DNA of 35,639 nt from an uncultured Candidatus Peregrinibacteria bacterium (GTDB lineage: Bacteria > Patescibacteriota > Gracilibacteria > CAIRYL01), in NCBI GenBank assembly GCA_903882825.1, contig CAIRYL010000119.1:1-35639 (forward strand). Reading direction: 5' to 3'. The position numbers were made by a program, and so were the translations under genes. The number at the start of each line of letters is the position of its first letter. Position 1 is the first letter of the stretch. Shown in pieces: positions 17,301 to 25,724 of the stretch. The notes under the pieces were generated by a model that saw only the letters and a program-made list of their open reading frames with translations, was not told the DNA's origin and searched no databases.

Positions 17301-18524
17301 ATGGATATTTTCTTTGGAGTTGTCATTCTTATTGCTCTTGGGGGTATTGGTTGGAAGGTATTTTTTGGCGTTGGGGATACCCATACCGACGAAGAGAAAA
17401 TTCGCCTAGAAGAAGAGAAAAACCGACTTTTTGAGGAAAATATCCGTATAAAAACGGAATTGGAACAAAAATTTTCAGAAATGGGGAAACTATCTGCCGA
17501 GCTAGCAAAAGAACGCGACGAAAAAAACGAAGCGACCGGTAAAAATAAACAACTCTGGGCGCAAAACGAAAAACTTCAAAACAGTGCCGAACATCTTCAA
17601 ACCGAAAATAACGAGGTAAAAAAACACCTTTCCAAATTTGAGGCGGAAAAAGAGCAGAGGGAAAAGGAGTTTTTGGAGAAAATTGAAAAACTCGAGCATT
17701 CCCGAGAAAAGCTCGAAAAAGAGCAACAGCGCGTTATTCGCGAAGATGAAGAGGAACGGAGGCGGGAATTGGAAGAGCGCGATAGACTCTGGAATAACCA
17801 TGAGAATGAGGTTATTGCCCGCCTACGAGAGATTTGCCAACGTCCTGAAATAGGGTTTTCGTGCTTTGATAATAATAATCTTCCAGAAGCATTTGACGGA
17901 AGTTTTAAACCAGATTTTCTGGTAGGATTTTTAGGGCAATATTTGTATTTTGACGCAAAAATTTCCCGTTCGGAAAATTTGCAAACATACCTGAATGCCC
18001 AATTTAAAAGCACGGTTATAAAACTCAAAAAAAATCCGCAAATCTACAAAAATGTGTTTTTTATTGTCCCCACCGAGGCCATTTCTACTCTTAAAAAAAC
18101 GGAAGAAACCTTGGACGGTTATACTTTTTTTGTGGTTTCCCCAGAGGCGCTTTCTGCTATTTTTTCTTCCTATAAGCGCATTACGGAGTATGAAAATATA
18201 GAGGATTTTAGCCCAGAAGAACGGGAAACCATTGTAGAAACGCTCGCACGGTTTGAACATTTTATTCGACACCAAAACACCGCCAATATTTTATTCGCCG
18301 AAAAAGCGTTTGAAGTGTTGGCGGAGAAAAATAATCTTTCTGGAAGTTTTCAAAAAGAGGTTTTTTTAGCCCTGAAAAATATGAAAAGTATAAAATTTAA
18401 AGATTCAGATTTTAAAAAACTGTCCGAAAGTGTAGATGAGCAAAAACAAAGCGTGCAAAAACTTACAACGCCAACAGTTGCGGTTCCTAAAAAAGATTTA
18501 GAGGAAGCGGGGCAACTTTTTTAG
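17301..18524 (+). CDS. rmuC: RmuC-like membrane-anchored coiled-coil nuclease
   Basis: 407 residues. One N-terminal membrane helix (~4-23), then ~135 residues of Glu/Lys-rich coiled coil (~28-165), then a PD-(D/E)xK-type domain: 'KPDFLVGF' with D205 and 'LYFDAKIS' with D218 and K220. This order (anchor, coiled coil, nuclease-like core) is that of RmuC, which limits DNA inversions between short repeats in E. coli. The sequence is divergent outside the core. Start ATG 17301 is taken because the membrane helix follows directly. The tas-like gene begins 12 bases after the stop, so the two are probably co-transcribed. Confidence 0.75.
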   Translation: MDIFFGVVILIALGGIGWKVFFGVGDTHTDEEKIRLEEEKNRLFEENIRIKTELEQKFSEMGKLSAELAKERDEKNEATGKNKQLWAQNEKLQNSAEHLQTENNEVKKHLSKFEAEKEQREKEFLEKIEKLEHSREKLEKEQQRVIREDEEERRRELEERDRLWNNHENEVIARLREICQRPEIGFSCFDNNNLPEAFDGSFKPDFLVGFLGQYLYFDAKISRSENLQTYLNAQFKSTVIKLKKNPQIYKNVFFIVPTEAISTLKKTEETLDGYTFFVVSPEALSAIFSSYKRITEYENIEDFSPEERETIVETLARFEHFIRHQNTANILFAEKAFEVLAEKNNLSGSFQKEVFLALKNMKSIKFKDSDFKKLSESVDEQKQSVQKLTTPTVAVPKKDLEEAGQLF

Positions 18525-18535
18525 AAATTTTATTT

Positions 18536-19585
18536 ATGAAATACTCATATCTCGGAAACACGACGGAAAAAATCAGTAAAATAGGGCTTGGCACTATGAT
18601 GTGGGGAGATCAAGTTCCAGAAGAAGAAGCCATTCTTCAAATGCACTTAGCGCTGGAACATGGCATAAACCTTTGGGATACGGCGGAGATGTATACCATT
18701 CCGGCAAAAAAAGAAACCCAAGGAAATACAGAGAGAATTATTGGAAATTTTTTTGAGAAAAATCCAACGGCGAGAAAAAATGTTTTTCTTGCAACAAAGG
18801 TTTGTGGCAGGGGCGCGAGAAGCATTCCATGGATTCGCGATGGTCAGCATTTTTTAGACGAAAAGAATATTCGATCTGCTGTAGAAGGTTCTTTAAAACG
18901 GCTTAAAACAGATGCCATTGATCTCTATCAAATCCATTGGCCAGATCGGGGAGTTCCTATTTTTGGGAAACGGGTTGGAGATTACCATTTCGAAGAACAG
19001 GGGATTCCTATTGAAGAAACACTTTCCATTCTTACAAGTCTCGTAAGAGAAGGGAAAATTCGGTATATTGGAGTTTCTAATGAAACACCGTGGGGGATGA
19101 TGGAATGGATTATGCTTTCAAAACAAAAAGGATACGAACAAATTGTTTCTATCCAAAATGCGTATAATCTCCTCACTCGCCAATTTGAAGGAGGGCTTTC
19201 TGAAATAGCTCTTCGTGAAAAATGTGGACTCATGGCGTATTCTCCTCTTGCCATGGGAGTACTTTCTGGGAAATATTTAGGGCAAAAAGCTCCAAAAAAT
19301 TCGCGCATGATACTTTTTCCGGAATATGGAAGCCGATACCGTACCTATGGAGCAGAACAGGCAATTCAAGAATACGTAAAAATTGCCCATTATTATGGCT
19401 TGGATCCTGTGCAAATGGCATTAGCTTTTTTGAGTACAAAGCCTTTTATGACGAGTATTCTTGTGGGCGCGACTTCTCAGGAACAACTTTTAAAAAATAT
19501 TAAATCCCTTGATGTTAGACTTTCGCCAGAAGTCATTTCTGCAATAGAAGAGACCTATATGCGGTTTCCAGATCCCTGTGCGTAA
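18536..19585 (+). CDS. tas: Tas-like NADP-dependent aldo-keto reductase
   Basis: 349 residues, close to E. coli Tas in length and motifs. Predicted cytoplasmic TIM-barrel oxidoreductase. The catalytic tetrad is present: D48 and Y53 ('WDTAEMY'), K88 ('LATKVCG') and H134 ('YQIHWPDRG'). Other shared motifs are 'ETQGNTERIIGNF', 'IRYIGVSNETPWG', 'SIQNAYNLLTR' and the C-terminal cofactor region 'ILVGATSQEQL'. The physiological substrate is unknown for the family; E. coli Tas was found as a suppressor of tyrosine auxotrophy. It lies 11 bases after rmuC and ends 5 bases from the convergent prsW-like gene, with no terminator visible between them. Confidence 0.93.
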   Translation: MKYSYLGNTTEKISKIGLGTMMWGDQVPEEEAILQMHLALEHGINLWDTAEMYTIPAKKETQGNTERIIGNFFEKNPTARKNVFLATKVCGRGARSIPWIRDGQHFLDEKNIRSAVEGSLKRLKTDAIDLYQIHWPDRGVPIFGKRVGDYHFEEQGIPIEETLSILTSLVREGKIRYIGVSNETPWGMMEWIMLSKQKGYEQIVSIQNAYNLLTRQFEGGLSEIALREKCGLMAYSPLAMGVLSGKYLGQKAPKNSRMILFPEYGSRYRTYGAEQAIQEYVKIAHYYGLDPVQMALAFLSTKPFMTSILVGATSQEQLLKNIKSLDVRLSPEVISAIEETYMRFPDPCA

Positions 19586-19590
19586 GCTTT

Positions 19591-20553
19591 TTACTGCATT
19601 GCCTCGAACGCATTCTTCAGCCGTACTGGAGTTTCTTCCTCTGTATCTTCATCTTTGTCGGTGTATTCTTCTTTTATCACCAGATGCCCAAACCGTTCGT
19701 GGTTTTCCTTTTTTGCTAATAATTCCGAAAGATACCAATATCCAAAAACAAGATACAGAGGAAGCCCAAATATAAAAAGTGGTTTTCCAAAAATGGTGAC
19801 ATTGGTTTCTAAAATAAAATCATAAATCCCATGAAGAACAGAGGAAATAACGAGTCCTTCAATAACCATTCTTTCGTAAAACATTTTTGCAGGACGCCAG
19901 TGGAAAATACGATGAAAAAATTCTGCAATATAAAAAGTTTTTCCCTGTTGAATTTTCTTCTTCATGTATGGCTTGGCAAAAAATCCCATTCCATAAAATG
20001 CTCCATAAATTCCGCTACAAAGAATATGAATAAATACCACAAATACCGATCTCATGAGAAATGTTACAAAGAGGTCATCTCCTTGCCCATGTACGATCAG
20101 CATAAAGAAATATCCAATATTTTCCAAAAATGCGAATCCTAAAGCCGAAACAATAGAAAGTTCTATGACATCGTCTACACTCTCAAAAATATTTTTATCT
20201 GCCTGGATAACTGCATAGTGTTTTGCGGTTTCTTCCATAAACCCAACACTTAAAAAAATTAAAAAACTTGCCCAAACCGAATGACTGACAATCCCTCTTA
20301 AATTCTCCTGAAAATCTACTGCTTCTACTTTAAAATACACAAAATTAAAGGTATCTCCCCAAGATGCTTGGTATCCAAGCACCACCAGGGCAGAAAGCAT
20401 TCCAAAAACAAAGGTGAGTCCTACGTATGCTTTTCGCTCAGGATGTTTCCTCAGAAAAATCCAGAGCCATGCAAAGGCAGGAATAAGCGCTAAAAGAATA
20501 CAAGATACAAATTCTACCGGATAGAGTTTTGCCTGTAAAAATACAGAAAGCAT
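19591..20553 (-). CDS. prsW: PrsW-family intramembrane protease
   Basis: 320 residues with about eight membrane segments. The PrsW/CAAX-like core is visible: 'EETAKHYAV' (E107-E108), 'FAFLENIGYFF' (E144-N145), 'FIHILCSGIYGA' (H176) and 'SVLHGIYDF'. PrsW cleaves membrane-bound anti-sigma factors in Bacillus; here the target is unknown and no sigma/anti-sigma pair lies in the window. The C-terminal ~40 residues are acidic and soluble ('TDKDEDTEEETPVRLKN'). It has its own promoter and a ~75-base leader. Confidence 0.87.
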   Translation of the reverse strand: MLSVFLQAKLYPVEFVSCILLALIPAFAWLWIFLRKHPERKAYVGLTFVFGMLSALVVLGYQASWGDTFNFVYFKVEAVDFQENLRGIVSHSVWASFLIFLSVGFMEETAKHYAVIQADKNIFESVDDVIELSIVSALGFAFLENIGYFFMLIVHGQGDDLFVTFLMRSVFVVFIHILCSGIYGAFYGMGFFAKPYMKKKIQQGKTFYIAEFFHRIFHWRPAKMFYERMVIEGLVISSVLHGIYDFILETNVTIFGKPLFIFGLPLYLVFGYWYLSELLAKKENHERFGHLVIKEEYTDKDEDTEEETPVRLKNAFEAMQ

Positions 20554-20635
20554 TGTATAAATATGAAATATGTATGTGTGAGTCAGTTGGAAAATATTTT
20601 TATAAACACCATTTCTCCACTCTTATAATCTTATT

Positions 20636-20664
20636 ATTATAAAATAAATTCAAATAAAAGTAAA
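20636..20664 (-). promoter_or_regulatory. Promoter of the prsW-like gene
   Basis: On the minus strand TTTACT (20659-20664), 17-base spacer, TATAAT (20636-20641). Transcription would begin near 20629, 76 bases before the ATG at 20553. I see no riboswitch-like structure in this leader. Confidence 0.6.
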
Positions 20665-20698
20665 GTATTTTCGTTTTTTTATTTTCTCTTATTTCTTA

Positions 20699-20737
20699 AA
20701 AATACCCTCCATTTTTGTATATTTTGAAGGGTATTTT
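20699..20737 (-). terminator. Terminator of the lipoprotein gene cluster
   Basis: AAAATACCCT and AGGGTATTTT form a perfect 10-bp inverted repeat around a 19-base loop, just past the stop codon at 20750. On the minus strand the stem ends in a T-run. It separates the lipoprotein genes from prsW; the rest of 20554-20749 is very AT-rich with no other recognisable element. Confidence 0.7.
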
Positions 20738-20749
20738 ATTTTTCACTTT

Positions 20750-22519
20750 TTATTTTTTTTCTAAAACTCCACCCCATTCTATAACCGTAAATCCTTCTCG
20801 TTTTGGAGTATACATTTCAAATGGTTCCACGGAAATTTTTTCTGAAAGTCCTTTAAAATCCATCAAAATTCTAATAACTGTATCAGGTTTTGGTTCAATA
20901 GTGAGTGGTGCGAGTTGGTTCATGCTTTGTGTTCCTAAAAATGTAACGAAATAGTAAGGAGAATTTTGCATGCGTGGTTCCCAAAATTCTAAAAAGTCCG
21001 CTGTTTCCTTTTCATTTAACCCTAAAACAGAGAGTTTCTCTAAGAGAAAAGAATGTACTTCTTCTTGAGCAATAACCCATCCTTTTTTGGGCGTTTCATA
21101 CAGTCCGCCTCGCCCTTCCCAAAACAAATATGGATATTTTTCACCAGAAGAAATTTCGGTGAGTTCGCCATTTGGTTTTGCCATTACCGTCCATCCATTA
21201 CCGTACTCGGGAATAGAAGCACTCATACCTCCTTGAGGTTCTACTTGTACGGATACTTTTTCTTCTTGTTCGGGATACAGGTAAATAACTGGTTTTCCGC
21301 ATTCTACAGCAGGAATAAACATGGCGTTTTCAAATTTTATAAGTCGACCAAATGGATCTTTCCAGAAAAATACGGGATGAGTGGCAATAAATTCGGGATA
21401 TGGAATTTTTGTTCCTTCGTACACGTTATACTGGTTTTCGTAGATGTATTTGAGAAACGCATTATTGGAATCTTTGAGTTCAAAAATAGGGTCTCCATTA
21501 GTAGCGGTTCCGGTTTGTTTTAGGTCTTTTTCGGCAAAAAATGGGATTTTTGCTTCTCCGGCACTAAACGTATCGGTTACTACAGATGCCAGATTTTTAC
21601 TTCCGCACCCACCGATTTCTTGGTATTTATACTCGTTTTTGTTCTTTACACCTCCCATCCAAGTAACCGCTGGAACTTGTTCTACAATAATAGTCGGAAC
21701 GTATTCATATACTTGAGAAGTGCCATCTTTGAGCGCGAGATAAAAACCACGGGTTGCTCCCGTTGTTGGGATGTAATTATCTCCTTCAAAATAGAGATCT
21801 CCATATGGTTCATACGAAGACATTTTTTTACGAAGTTCTCGGAAATCTGGAGCAGGAATATTTGTAAATGTTTTTTTGAGAAGTATTTTTGAACCATTTT
21901 CCGCTTGGAGTGTAATGGTTTCAGGAGGAAGAAGTTCTGGGATAATGGTTTCTGCATCAAAAGAAAAAGACGCGAAAACACTTTTCCCATTTTCAAGCTT
22001 TTCATTTTTTAAATCAAAGGAATCGTGTTTGCTAAGAATGGTAATTTTTTTATTATTTTCGAGTCCTAAAAATCCAGTAGGACAATTAAACATTTCTGCC
22101 CCTCCTCCCATAATAGTTGCTTGTACAATTTTAAAATCCTTATATTTTCCCTCAGTAAATACTCCTAATTCGGTGTATTCCATAGGATCTCCAGTTTCAA
22201 TTTCCCGTTCTTCCCAACAACCTCCACTGCCTTTTGTTATATTGGGTTTTACACTCGTAAGATCCGGTCTTTCTTTTGGAGTGGAGTTCCAAGTTATGGG
22301 AGAGGGGGAAAGGGGAGTTTTATCCATCACCGTAAATGTTCCAGAAGTTTGAAGAGGACTTGGTGAAGGAGTCTCTGTTGGCGTTGTAGTCGGTGTGGGC
22401 GTTGCGCTTGCCGTAATAATCGTTTTATTTGGCGTTGATTCTGGTGTAATGGCTGTTTGCATGGGATTTTCACATCCTGCAAAAAAAAGCAAAGGAAGGA
22501 GAAAAAGAAGGTTTTTCAT
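20750..22519 (-). CDS. Large lipoprotein with 'KPVIYLYP' C-terminal domain
   Basis: 589 residues. Lipoprotein signal peptide with lipobox 'LFFAGC' (Cys16), then a Thr/Pro/Ser-rich linker to ~80. The middle region (~90-400) is Cys-containing and predicted extracytoplasmic. The C-terminal ~190 residues carry a block starting 'CGKPVIYLYPEQEEKVSV', followed by 'PEYGNGWTVMAKPNGEL', 'YPYLFWEGRGG' and 'FTVIEWGGVLEKK'; I recall this block from many CPR hypothetical proteins, with unknown function. The first ~38 residues are nearly identical to those of the upstream lipoprotein. LspA, needed to process such proteins, is encoded about 2.7 kb away. Spacing of 36 bases from the upstream lipoprotein suggests one transcript. 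Confidence 0.85.
   Translation of the reverse strand: MKNLLFLLPLLFFAGCENPMQTAITPESTPNKTIITASATPTPTTTPTETPSPSPLQTSGTFTVMDKTPLSPSPITWNSTPKERPDLTSVKPNITKGSGGCWEEREIETGDPMEYTELGVFTEGKYKDFKIVQATIMGGGAEMFNCPTGFLGLENNKKITILSKHDSFDLKNEKLENGKSVFASFSFDAETIIPELLPPETITLQAENGSKILLKKTFTNIPAPDFRELRKKMSSYEPYGDLYFEGDNYIPTTGATRGFYLALKDGTSQVYEYVPTIIVEQVPAVTWMGGVKNKNEYKYQEIGGCGSKNLASVVTDTFSAGEAKIPFFAEKDLKQTGTATNGDPIFELKDSNNAFLKYIYENQYNVYEGTKIPYPEFIATHPVFFWKDPFGRLIKFENAMFIPAVECGKPVIYLYPEQEEKVSVQVEPQGGMSASIPEYGNGWTVMAKPNGELTEISSGEKYPYLFWEGRGGLYETPKKGWVIAQEEVHSFLLEKLSVLGLNEKETADFLEFWEPRMQNSPYYFVTFLGTQSMNQLAPLTIEPKPDTVIRILMDFKGLSEKISVEPFEMYTPKREGFTVIEWGGVLEKK
22405..22519 (-). repeat. Duplicated lipoprotein leader, copy 1
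   Basis: These 115 bases align without gaps to 23212-23326 with seven differences (about 94% identity). They encode the signal peptide, lipobox and start of the linker. Identity falls off on the linker side. Confidence 0.9.
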
Positions 22520-22555
22520 AGAAAAAGAAAAAAAGAAAAAAAAGAATGTTTATTG

Positions 22556-23326
22556 TTATTTATCGTATTTTAGTTTGTCTAAAAATGCTTCTCGGAACTC
22601 ACTCGTTAAATCGGTATAATTTACAAAAGAAATTTCTATAACATTAGTATCGGTAGCAAAAAGGTACGAAATACTTGTCTGGTTTTTTGGATCTTGGGGA
22701 TCGTAATGGTCTTGATAACCCTTGTATGCCGATTTAATATATTCTAAAGCAGGAAGTTTTAGGTTTTTTAAAGTTTTTTTGTTTTTTTCAATTGTTACTA
22801 ATTCATCTTTTGATATCGATTTCTGCATTGCTTGATATTGCTGTTTTGGAGTTTTTTTCACATTTTCTTCATAATCGCTGCAATCTGGTTTCTCTGAGGG
22901 GCATGCCCATAATCCAATATCAGTAATGACAATATAGGGCTTGGATCTGTCGTCTGGAACAGAGTAAATATACTGTATAAATGAATTCTCTATATGCCCC
23001 AAACAATCGAGTTTCCATTGTTTGGGGTATGAAAAAGCAATATTTGCAAATTTATAATCAGGGTTAGCAAAACGTGGATTATTGCAAAAGTTTTTATGTG
23101 TTACCTCTACCCATTCTTCGGTCGTTGACGGAATTAAATTATTATTGGTTAAGGGGGTTGAAGAAGGATTTGCAGTTGGTGTAGCTGTAGAAGTAGGTGT
23201 GGAAGGAGTTACGCTTGCCGTAATAATCTTTTTATTTGGCGTTGGTTCTGGTGTAATGGCTGTTTGCATGGGGTTTTCACATCCTGCAAAAAAAAGTAAA
23301 GGAATGAGAAAAAGAATGTTTCTCAT
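22556..23326 (-). CDS. Lipoprotein with PsbP-like C-terminal region
   Basis: 256 residues. Signal peptide and lipobox 'LFFAGC' (Cys16) followed by 'ENPMQTAITPEPTPNK' and a Thr/Ser/Pro linker to ~65. The globular part (~70-256) includes 'IAFSYPKQWKLDC' and later 'LKLPALEYIKS' and 'FATDTNVIEISFVN', a layout typical of PsbP/Mog1-like folds in bacterial lipoproteins (inference from pattern). Its function is unknown. The leader-coding DNA is duplicated in the next gene, while the mature domains are unrelated. Confidence 0.83.
   Translation of the reverse strand: MRNILFLIPLLFFAGCENPMQTAITPEPTPNKKIITASVTPSTPTSTATPTANPSSTPLTNNNLIPSTTEEWVEVTHKNFCNNPRFANPDYKFANIAFSYPKQWKLDCLGHIENSFIQYIYSVPDDRSKPYIVITDIGLWACPSEKPDCSDYEENVKKTPKQQYQAMQKSISKDELVTIEKNKKTLKNLKLPALEYIKSAYKGYQDHYDPQDPKNQTSISYLFATDTNVIEISFVNYTDLTSEFREAFLDKLKYDK
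23212..23326 (-). repeat. Duplicated lipoprotein leader, copy 2
   Basis: Partner of 22405-22519, same strand and same position relative to the start codon, consistent with a direct duplication that gave two different mature domains the same export and anchoring leader. Confidence 0.9.
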
Positions 23327-23341
23327 AAAAAAAGAAAAAAT

Positions 23342-23376
23342 GTTTATAAATACAGTCAGAACCAGGTTACACTTTT
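23342..23376 (-). promoter_or_regulatory. Likely promoter region of the lipoprotein genes
   Basis: On the minus strand AAAAGTGTAAC (23366-23376), eleven bases, then GACTGTATTTATAAAC with a poor -10. The 11-base box is identical to that before the SLH gene (17197-17207), 40 and 50 bases from the respective start codons. Confidence 0.4.
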
Positions 23377-23403
23377 TTGCTCAGTATTTGTAATATTCTG
23401 TAA

Positions 23404-25251
23404 TTATTTTTGAATATTTCTAAAAATTTTTACTTTTCCATTTTTTATTTCTTCTTTAAGGCGTTCATCTACTGCTGAGTTTTCTGAATATTGTTTTAAA
23501 AATTTTCTTCGTTCTTCTCCATTTATAATTCGTGCTGAAAAATTTGCATTTCTATAAATTGGGAAAAATGAAACTTCCACAATATCCTTTTTTATCATTA
23601 TTCCGAGAGTGAGCCCAGTGCGTACTTCTTCTGAAAATATTTGGTCAAAGACAAAATTTCCAAGTGAATAAAAAATAGGTTTTCCGTTATATATTTCCAT
23701 TGGTTGTATCACATGTGGGTGATGTCCGATGATCATATCCGCACCGGCATCTATAAACTGTTTTGCGGTTTCTCGTTGAGAAGGGGGAATCCCCGTAAAA
23801 TATTCGGTTCCCCAGTGTGTATATACCATAATAAAATCTACAGAGGGACGAATACGTTTTATTTCTTTTAAAATAGGTTCTGGATCATGCGTAAATAAAT
23901 CATGATATGCTACGAATCCTATTTTTTCGCCTCGAATTTCCTGGATAACTGAAATATTTTGCGTGTTAAAAGGATGTCCAATGGTATGTATTCCTGCAGA
24001 CTCTAAATATTTTTTGGTTTCTTCTAAACGTATTTTTCCAAAATCGAGAGTATGATTATTGGCAATACTTGCCATATTTATGCCGTACTGAAAAAGATTT
24101 TTAGAAAGAGCAGGATCCACGGTAAAATTGGTCATATCTCCCTTTGGAGGGTTTGGAACTTGAGTACTCATAACCCCTTCGTGATTTACAAGTGTTATAT
24201 CTTGTCCGGAGAGGAATCTCTGAAAAAAAGGGTCGATGATAAATTCTACTCCCTTTTTCGCAATGGTTTTGCGGATGTATCGATCCAGCATTATATCTCC
24301 AGTAGCTAAAATACTCATAACCGCGGGAGGTTTTTCGTTTTTATGAAAAGATTTTATAAAATATCCAGTAATATAGCTTGTTGGGAGGCTTTGATCTGGA
24401 TTTTTTATAATTTTTGAAGAATTTGAGTTTTGGAGTATTTCAAATGAGGTATACCCCTTTTCTTTTGCGAGATTTATGAGTGTTTTTAAAATAGGACGTG
24501 AATCATTATCTACTCTTTTTGCGCCTTCGGTATCTAAATTTTGTAAAACCGCCTTACTCAGTTCGTCATGGAAATTTGCAATATCGTTGGTTAAATCATG
24601 AGAAAAATCCATGGATCCAATAATAACCGAGTTTTGTGAGAAATTTTCTGAAAGAAATTTTTGAAGTTTTTGTTCATCTTCTGGTGTCGCGGAATCGTCT
24701 ATTGCTAAAGGAACAACCTGAGCGTTTGGAAAAGATTTTTTAATAAATGCCACTATTCCGGAAATACCATGTTCTGCCTGAATCATATCGTTTGAAATTT
24801 TTGAAAATCCACTTTTTTCTATTATTTTTGTATTTGCTTCTAAAAACCCAAAAGGTGTTTTCCAAGGGCTTATATTTGTAAAAATTGTTTTTCCACCACG
24901 ATGATGATGATTTGGAGAAAGTAAAAAAACAGTTTCTATAGTATCGGAAGAAGCCGTGTGGAGGACTTGTGCAATAAAGTGTGGAGCTAAAAGATGATGA
25001 TTAACAATAAGAATTTGTGGCATTTCTTTTGGTTTTACAACATTCTTTTCTACACTTTTGTAAGCTCCTTCATAAAATTCTTTGTTCATAAAATATGAAA
25101 GAAGATAGATTTTTGGAGGAATCTTTTCTGTATTTTCTGCTACTGGTGGACTTTTTTTTGTTTCAATTAATAAAGGTTTTGAAAGTTTCCACCAAAAAAG
25201 TGCAGTAATAATGACGAGGAATATCAGGAGTAAAATAAGTGTTTTTTTCAT
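23404..25251 (-). CDS. MEMO/AmmeMemoRadiSam-B domain fused to CapA-type domain, membrane anchored
   Basis: 615 residues from ATG 25251, chosen because it overlaps the lspA stop as ATGA; an earlier ATG at 25278 would lie inside lspA. One N-terminal membrane helix (~4-22). Residues ~75-308 match the MEMO family: 'NHHLLAPHF' (H85-H86), 'LSPNHHHRGG' (~112-120), 'AEHGISG' (E160-H161) and 'GSMDFSHDL' (~222-230). Residues ~312-565 match CapA/PgsA, a metallophosphoesterase-like domain linked to poly-gamma-glutamate capsule: 'LATGDIMLDR', 'LVNHEGVMST', 'IANNHTLDFG', 'YTHWGTEYF' and 'IGHHPHVIQPMEIY'. Both domains keep their metal-site His/Asp/Asn residues. The catalytic domains probably lie outside the membrane. 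No capBC synthase genes are nearby, so a poly-glutamate role is unproven. Confidence 0.88.
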   Translation of the reverse strand: MKKTLILLLIFLVIITALFWWKLSKPLLIETKKSPPVAENTEKIPPKIYLLSYFMNKEFYEGAYKSVEKNVVKPKEMPQILIVNHHLLAPHFIAQVLHTASSDTIETVFLLSPNHHHRGGKTIFTNISPWKTPFGFLEANTKIIEKSGFSKISNDMIQAEHGISGIVAFIKKSFPNAQVVPLAIDDSATPEDEQKLQKFLSENFSQNSVIIGSMDFSHDLTNDIANFHDELSKAVLQNLDTEGAKRVDNDSRPILKTLINLAKEKGYTSFEILQNSNSSKIIKNPDQSLPTSYITGYFIKSFHKNEKPPAVMSILATGDIMLDRYIRKTIAKKGVEFIIDPFFQRFLSGQDITLVNHEGVMSTQVPNPPKGDMTNFTVDPALSKNLFQYGINMASIANNHTLDFGKIRLEETKKYLESAGIHTIGHPFNTQNISVIQEIRGEKIGFVAYHDLFTHDPEPILKEIKRIRPSVDFIMVYTHWGTEYFTGIPPSQRETAKQFIDAGADMIIGHHPHVIQPMEIYNGKPIFYSLGNFVFDQIFSEEVRTGLTLGIMIKKDIVEVSFFPIYRNANFSARIINGEERRKFLKQYSENSAVDERLKEEIKNGKVKIFRNIQK

Positions 25252-25676
25252 TTTTCTTCTTTTAAAAAGCCTTTCCATAAGAGTATTATTACGCCTAAAA
25301 ATAAAAAAGTATCAGCCATGTTAAATACTGGGAAGTTCCAAATAGCAATAAAATCCGTTACTTTTTGGTATAAAACGCGTTCTATAAAATTTCCAATAGC
25401 TCCGCCTGCAATAAGTGCGCTAGAATATATTTCCCATTTTTTTTGGGGAGGATTTTTATACACAAAAATTCCAGCACCAAAAAATACCAGTGCGGAAATT
25501 CCAATTTGAAGTATTCCTGGAACAGGTACAGAAAAAGCAATTCCACTGTTATAGTGTAATTCTAGTCTTAAACAATTATTTATAATAAAAAAAGGTTGAG
25601 ACAGTTGTTGTTGTGCAAAGAATTTACTGCAAATGTCTACAGCGAAAAAAAATACAGAAAAGAAAAGGAAACGCAT
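25248..25676 (-). CDS. lspA: Lipoprotein signal peptidase (signal peptidase II)
   Basis: 142 residues from ATG 25676; a TTG at 25697 would add seven. LspA cleaves prolipoproteins before the lipidated Cys. Family blocks are present: 'VDICSKFF' in helix 1, 'LHYNSGIAFSV', 'GGAIGNFIERVLYQKVTDF' with the first catalytic Asp, and 'NFPVFNMADTFLFLG' with the second. Four membrane segments. The last bases overlap the MEMO-CapA gene (ATGA) and the flippase gene ends 48 bases upstream, so these three probably form an operon. The two lipoproteins downstream would be substrates. Confidence 0.93.
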   Translation of the reverse strand: MRFLFFSVFFFAVDICSKFFAQQQLSQPFFIINNCLRLELHYNSGIAFSVPVPGILQIGISALVFFGAGIFVYKNPPQKKWEIYSSALIAGGAIGNFIERVLYQKVTDFIAIWNFPVFNMADTFLFLGVIILLWKGFLKEEK

Positions 25677-25724
25677 ATAAAATTGTAAAAAGCTCAAGAA
25701 ATAGATAAAAATTTCTATTTTCCC

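Noticed and set aside
17597..18028. 143-codon minus-strand frame opposite the RmuC-like coiled coil
   Set aside because: Its Ser/Arg/Phe-rich sequence is the expected antisense shadow of a Glu/Lys-rich coiled coil.
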